Under the pieces are notes generated by a model, which saw nothing but the letters and a program-made list of their open reading frames with translations, searched no databases and was not told the origin of the DNA. A stretch of DNA of 64,000 nt, taken from NCBI RefSeq assembly GCF_019793435.1, contig NZ_JAILYH010000023.1, positions 1 to 64,000 of the forward strand. The letters run 5' to 3'. Below, piece by piece: positions 60,958 through 64,000 of this stretch; the stretch's first letter is position 1, and each line of letters begins with the position of its first letter. A program made the position numbers and the translations under genes. Source of the DNA: Rhizobium redzepovicii (GTDB lineage Bacteria > Pseudomonadota > Alphaproteobacteria > Rhizobiales > Rhizobiaceae).

Positions 60958-62190
60958 TCAGTTCCGCGCCCAGAATTTCCAGAACGGCTTCTTTGCCGCA
61001 GCTTCCGCGGTTTCCTGCTGTTCGGGCGCCGTAAAGGCCAGCGGGTTCTGCGTCGGCACCGGCACGACCGCAGGGGTGGCGGCGGCGACGGCCATTGGCT
61101 GCGCCTGCGGCTGGGCAGGGGCAACAGGCGTGGCGCCCGGCGCGGATTTGGCGGCGAGGCCCTGGGCGGTGCGCTTGGCCATCATGTCTTCGAGTTCGGC
61201 GACCTTGACCATGCGGCCGGCCTCCAGCGAGGTGCCGGTGGGGGCATAAGCGAGTTCGCGGCCCTTGCGCGTCTTGGCGACCACGGCCTTGCGCTCGGCT
61301 TCGGAGGGGTCGTACCAGGCCATGCCGTCGAATTTGCTCATCGCCTTGGCATAATCGGCATCATAGGTCTTGCCGTAGGAGGCAAGGGCGGCCGTCAAGG
61401 CCGGCGGCGTCGACATGGCAGGGCATTTGCCTGAGGCATTGAAGGCGCCGCCATCGGTTGCCTGCTGGTTGAAGACATATTTCTTCTCGCAGACGGCCAC
61501 CTCGGGCGGGCGCTTCGTCACTTCGAAATTGTCGTAGCCGACCTTCAGCATCTTCCAGAAGTCGTAGCTTGGGTCGAGGCGATGCTTGACCATGTTTTCC
61601 GCCGTCATGCGGAAGGGGAAGGCCTGCAGTTGCACGGTCGCTTGGCCGCCCTTGAAGGCGTCGCGGGCAAAGGCGTAAATTTCCAGCACCTGCTGGTCGG
61701 TCATCGAATAGCAGCCGGAGGACGAGCAGGCGCCATGGATCATCAGATCGGAGCCGGTGCGGCCGTTCGCCGCGTCGTAGCGGTTCGGGAAGCCGGTGTT
61801 GATCGCCAGATAATATTTCGAGTTGGGGTTCAGGTTGGCGCGCGTCAGATCGTAAAAACCTTCCGGCGCCTGCCGGTCGCCGGTCTTTACCTTCGGGCCG
61901 AGACGGCCCGACCAGGCGCAGATCTTGTAGTCGGCGATCTTGTCGAAACGGTTGTCGGTCTTCGCCTTCCAGATCTCCATGGCACCTTCTTCCTTGAAGA
62001 TGCGAATCATGATCGGCGAATTGCGGTCCATGCCCTTGGCCGACATGGCGGCAAGGATATGTGGCGGAAGCGGTTGCTCGACCTTGTTCTTGACCTTGGA
62101 GAGATCGACCTGCGCGGTTTCCAACGCGTCATTGCAGCCGGTCAGAGCCAGCGCCATGAGGGAAACATAGGCAAAATAACGTATGCGCAT
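60958..62190 (-). CDS. L,D-transpeptidase (YkuD) lipoprotein
   Basis: A 410-residue exported protein. MRIRYFAYVSLMALALTGC is a lipoprotein signal peptide with lipobox ALTG-C. The YkuD domain (about residues 60-230) has the active-site motif IHGACSSSGCYSM, whose last Cys is the nucleophile. It also carries a C-terminal Ala/Pro/Gln-rich region. Such enzymes make 3-3 cross-links or attach proteins to peptidoglycan, a dominant mode in rhizobia. The ATG at 62190 is preferred because the signal peptide starts there. The TusA-like gene follows on the same strand with a five-base gap. Confidence 0.88.
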   Translation of the reverse strand: MRIRYFAYVSLMALALTGCNDALETAQVDLSKVKNKVEQPLPPHILAAMSAKGMDRNSPIMIRIFKEEGAMEIWKAKTDNRFDKIADYKICAWSGRLGPKVKTGDRQAPEGFYDLTRANLNPNSKYYLAINTGFPNRYDAANGRTGSDLMIHGACSSSGCYSMTDQQVLEIYAFARDAFKGGQATVQLQAFPFRMTAENMVKHRLDPSYDFWKMLKVGYDNFEVTKRPPEVAVCEKKYVFNQQATDGGAFNASGKCPAMSTPPALTAALASYGKTYDADYAKAMSKFDGMAWYDPSEAERKAVVAKTRKGRELAYAPTGTSLEAGRMVKVAELEDMMAKRTAQGLAAKSAPGATPVAPAQPQAQPMAVAAATPAVVPVPTQNPLAFTAPEQQETAEAAAKKPFWKFWARN

Positions 62191-62522
62191 CCAAACTAGC
62201 CCATAAAGATAATGCGACCCGGTCCGCCTATGGAGTTCGGGCATCAGACGGAATCATAGGCGGCTTATACTTTACAAATCCTTACCAGCCTATGACGTGC
62301 CCTGAACATCCCCGCAAGCGCGATTGCTACAGATAATATCAATGTGGCCAAGATTTGGCCCCAATCGGTGAAAGCAAAACTTGTCTCGGACATGATGCCG
62401 AAAAGTCTCAGCGATTTCCGAAAGCGCGTCGCGATCTTTCAGATTCGCTTCCCGCGCTTCAGCTCTTTGTTTTTGCGCATGTCGTTGCCGCAAAACCGCT
62501 GCACACTTTTGCGCGACAGGCT
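62191..62522. other. Intergenic region between accA and the L,D-transpeptidase gene
   Basis: About 330 bp, presumably with the promoter of the transpeptidase gene. No gene, RNA or clear terminator was recognised; open frames crossing it on the minus strand are extensions or shadows. Confidence 0.4.
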
Positions 62523-63476
62523 TTAGAGATTGCGGCCGATATTGAGGAATTTCTGGCGGCGCTCGTTGCGTAGCTGTTCGCCGGAACGGGACGCCATTTC
62601 GCCGAGCGCATTGGCGATCATGTCGCCGGTTGCGGCGATGACGCTGTCGGGATCGCGATGCGCGCCGCCGAGCGGCTCGGAAATGATGCCGTCGATGACG
62701 CCGAGCGATTTCAGGTCTTCGGCGGTAATCTTCATATTGGTCGCCGCTTCCCGAGCGCGGGTGGAATCGCGCCAGAGGATGGAGGCGGCGCCTTCCGGCG
62801 AGATGACGCTGTAGATCGAATGCTCTAGCATATAGACCTTGTTGCCGGTGGCAATCGCGATGGCGCCGCCCGAGCCGCCTTCGCCGATGACGACGGAAAC
62901 GAGCGGAACCTTGACGCCGAGACACATTTCCGTCGAGCGGGCGATCGCCTCGGCCTGGCCGCGCTCTTCGGCGCCGACACCGGGATAGGCGCCTGCCGTA
63001 TCCACCAGCGAAATCACCGGCAGGCCGAAACGATCGGCCATTTCGAGGATGCGGATCGCCTTGCGGTAGCCTTCCGGCCGCGGGCTGCCGAAATTATGCT
63101 TCAGGCGGGTCTTGGTGTCGTTGCCCTTTTCCTGGCCGACGACGGCGACCGGCTGGCCGCGGAAGCGGGCAAGACCCGCCTGGATCGCGGCATCCTCGGA
63201 AAATTTGCGGTCCCCGGCGAGCGGCGTGAATTCCTGGAACAGCGTCTTGGCGTAGTCGACGAAATGCGGGCGCTGTGGATGGCGGGCGACCTGGGTCTTC
63301 TGCCAGGGATTGAGCTTGGAATAGATTTCGACGATCGCCTCGCGGACGCGAACCTCCAGCCTGCCGATTTCATCGGTGGTGTCGATGCTCTCGTCTTCCG
63401 TTGCGAGCTTCTTCAGCTCGATGATCTTGCCTTCGAGGTCGGAGATCGGCTTTTCGAAGTCGAGATAATTGTGCAT
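62523..63476 (-). CDS. accA: Acetyl-CoA carboxylase carboxyltransferase subunit alpha
   Basis: A 317-residue cytoplasmic subunit that, with AccD, transfers carboxyl from biotin to acetyl-CoA to form malonyl-CoA for fatty acid synthesis. It starts MHNYLDFEKPISDLEGKI and contains RHPQRPHFVDY, GRFRGQPVAVVGQEKG-like sequence, FGSPRPEGYRKA, DTAGAYPGVGAEERGQAEAI and GEGGSGGAIAIATGN, all diagnostic. It is full length. The neighbouring xerD-type gene lies 62 bp upstream on the same strand. Confidence 0.96.
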   Translation of the reverse strand: MHNYLDFEKPISDLEGKIIELKKLATEDESIDTTDEIGRLEVRVREAIVEIYSKLNPWQKTQVARHPQRPHFVDYAKTLFQEFTPLAGDRKFSEDAAIQAGLARFRGQPVAVVGQEKGNDTKTRLKHNFGSPRPEGYRKAIRILEMADRFGLPVISLVDTAGAYPGVGAEERGQAEAIARSTEMCLGVKVPLVSVVIGEGGSGGAIAIATGNKVYMLEHSIYSVISPEGAASILWRDSTRAREAATNMKITAEDLKSLGVIDGIISEPLGGAHRDPDSVIAATGDMIANALGEMASRSGEQLRNERRQKFLNIGRNL

Positions 63477-63538
63477 GAGGTGCGTTTCCGTTCCTTGTGC
63501 CCGGGGCGTTTTCCTGGCTCCGCCCCTTGTCGCCGGTC

Positions 63539-64000
63539 CTATTCGTGCTTTTTCGCCTGTTTGGCAAGGGGGTGATGCGTCTGGACGAGCTGCTGCAGCC
63601 TCTCTTCGAGGACATGCGTGTAAATCTGTGTGGTCGAAATGTCCGAATGGCCGAGGAGTTCCTGCACGACGCGCAGGTCGGCGCCGTTGGCAAGCAGGTG
63701 GCTGGCAAAGGCGTGTCGCATCACATGTGGCGAGATCATCGACGGTGTCAGGCCGGCGCGGATCGCCAGGTTTTTCAGGTCGCGGGCGAAAACCTGGCGG
63801 GGCAGATAGCCCTCCCTCGAGGCGGCGGGAAACAGCCAGGGGCTTTCCTGCGGATCCTTGGCCGCGGCATTTTCCACCGCCAGCAGGCGGCCGTAGGATT
63901 TCAGCGCCGATATCGCCGATTGCGACAGCGGCACCAGCCGTTCCTTGTTGCCCTTGCCGCGGATCATCAGGAAACGCCCTTCCTGATCGAGCACGCGGGC
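63539..64000 (-). CDS. xerD: Tyrosine recombinase XerD (C-terminal part; N-terminus beyond window)
   Basis: Chromosome dimer resolution recombinase. The last 153 codons are in the window: IRGKGNKERLVPLS, the catalytic H-x-x-R in SPHVMRHAFASHLLANGADL, the His-box LLGHSDISTTQIYTHV with the tyrosine nucleophile, and a short basic tail. The typical neighbourhood beside accA in rhizobia supports XerD rather than XerC, but the missing N-terminus prevents certainty. Confidence 0.88.
   Translation of the reverse strand, partial: ARVLDQEGRFLMIRGKGNKERLVPLSQSAISALKSYGRLLAVENAAAKDPQESPWLFPAASREGYLPRQVFARDLKNLAIRAGLTPSMISPHVMRHAFASHLLANGADLRVVQELLGHSDISTTQIYTHVLEERLQQLVQTHHPLAKQAKKHE

Overview
The window looks like chromosome of a Rhizobium-type alphaproteobacterium (R. 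leguminosarum/etli group). The evidence is high-GC coding, a C4-pathway 5-aminolevulinate synthase (HemA), an alphaproteobacterial xerD-accA-L,D-transpeptidase neighbourhood, and rhizobial sugar-ABC operon style. The genus is inferred; no ribosomal RNA is present.

Left core (1-18900): TamB (cut by the window start) and TamA for outer-membrane protein assembly, a glycine-zipper lipoprotein, hemA, a sugar-uptake operon (LacI repressor, binding protein, two permeases, a GH127 beta-L-arabinofuranosidase, ATPase), convergent dxr, then small envelope proteins. From 18930 to 22540 lies a small accessory zone: an orphan BrnA-like antitoxin, a NYN nuclease, a lipoprotein and an ApeA-like HEPN protein.

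Central island (22844-56970, 34,127 bp): a mobile element splits a tRNA-Arg(CCU) gene. The tRNA 3' part remains on the left (22788-22843) and the 5' part on the right (56971-56999). They share an 8-bp repeat (GGTGCTCT / GGTACTCT), and the element ends are the perfect inverted repeat TTTCATAG...CTATGAAA. The mobility genes are a three-gene operon (two tyrosine recombinases plus a small protein) resembling the gamma-mobile-trio GmtY/GmtZ/GmtX and, in layout, Tn554 TnpA/B/C. Near its right end the element carries a complete second tRNA-Arg(CCU) gene interrupted by a 225-nt group I intron, which could replace the tRNA it destroys.

Cargo: a double-HTH regulator; an FtsH-like AAA protease with an unknown partner; a phosphoesterase; a class 1-like DISARM operon (drmD, drmMI, a membrane protein, an Xre-ImmA regulator, a PIN-like protein, drmA, drmB) followed by a PD-(D/E)xK-like nuclease where drmC would be expected; a HEPN / coiled-coil-wHTH pair; a three-Cys-motif pair (TcmP and Gp37/Gp68-like); and a HEPN/RES-domain protein. 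Most cargo looks defensive. A hairpin-rich stretch of about 800 bp without an assigned gene precedes the recombinase operon.

Right core (57000-64000): an M20 amidohydrolase, D-alanyl-D-alanine carboxypeptidase, a His-rich COG0523 GTPase, TusA-like protein, L,D-transpeptidase, accA, and the C-terminal part of xerD cut by the window end. All family assignments come from reading motifs; no database search was run.
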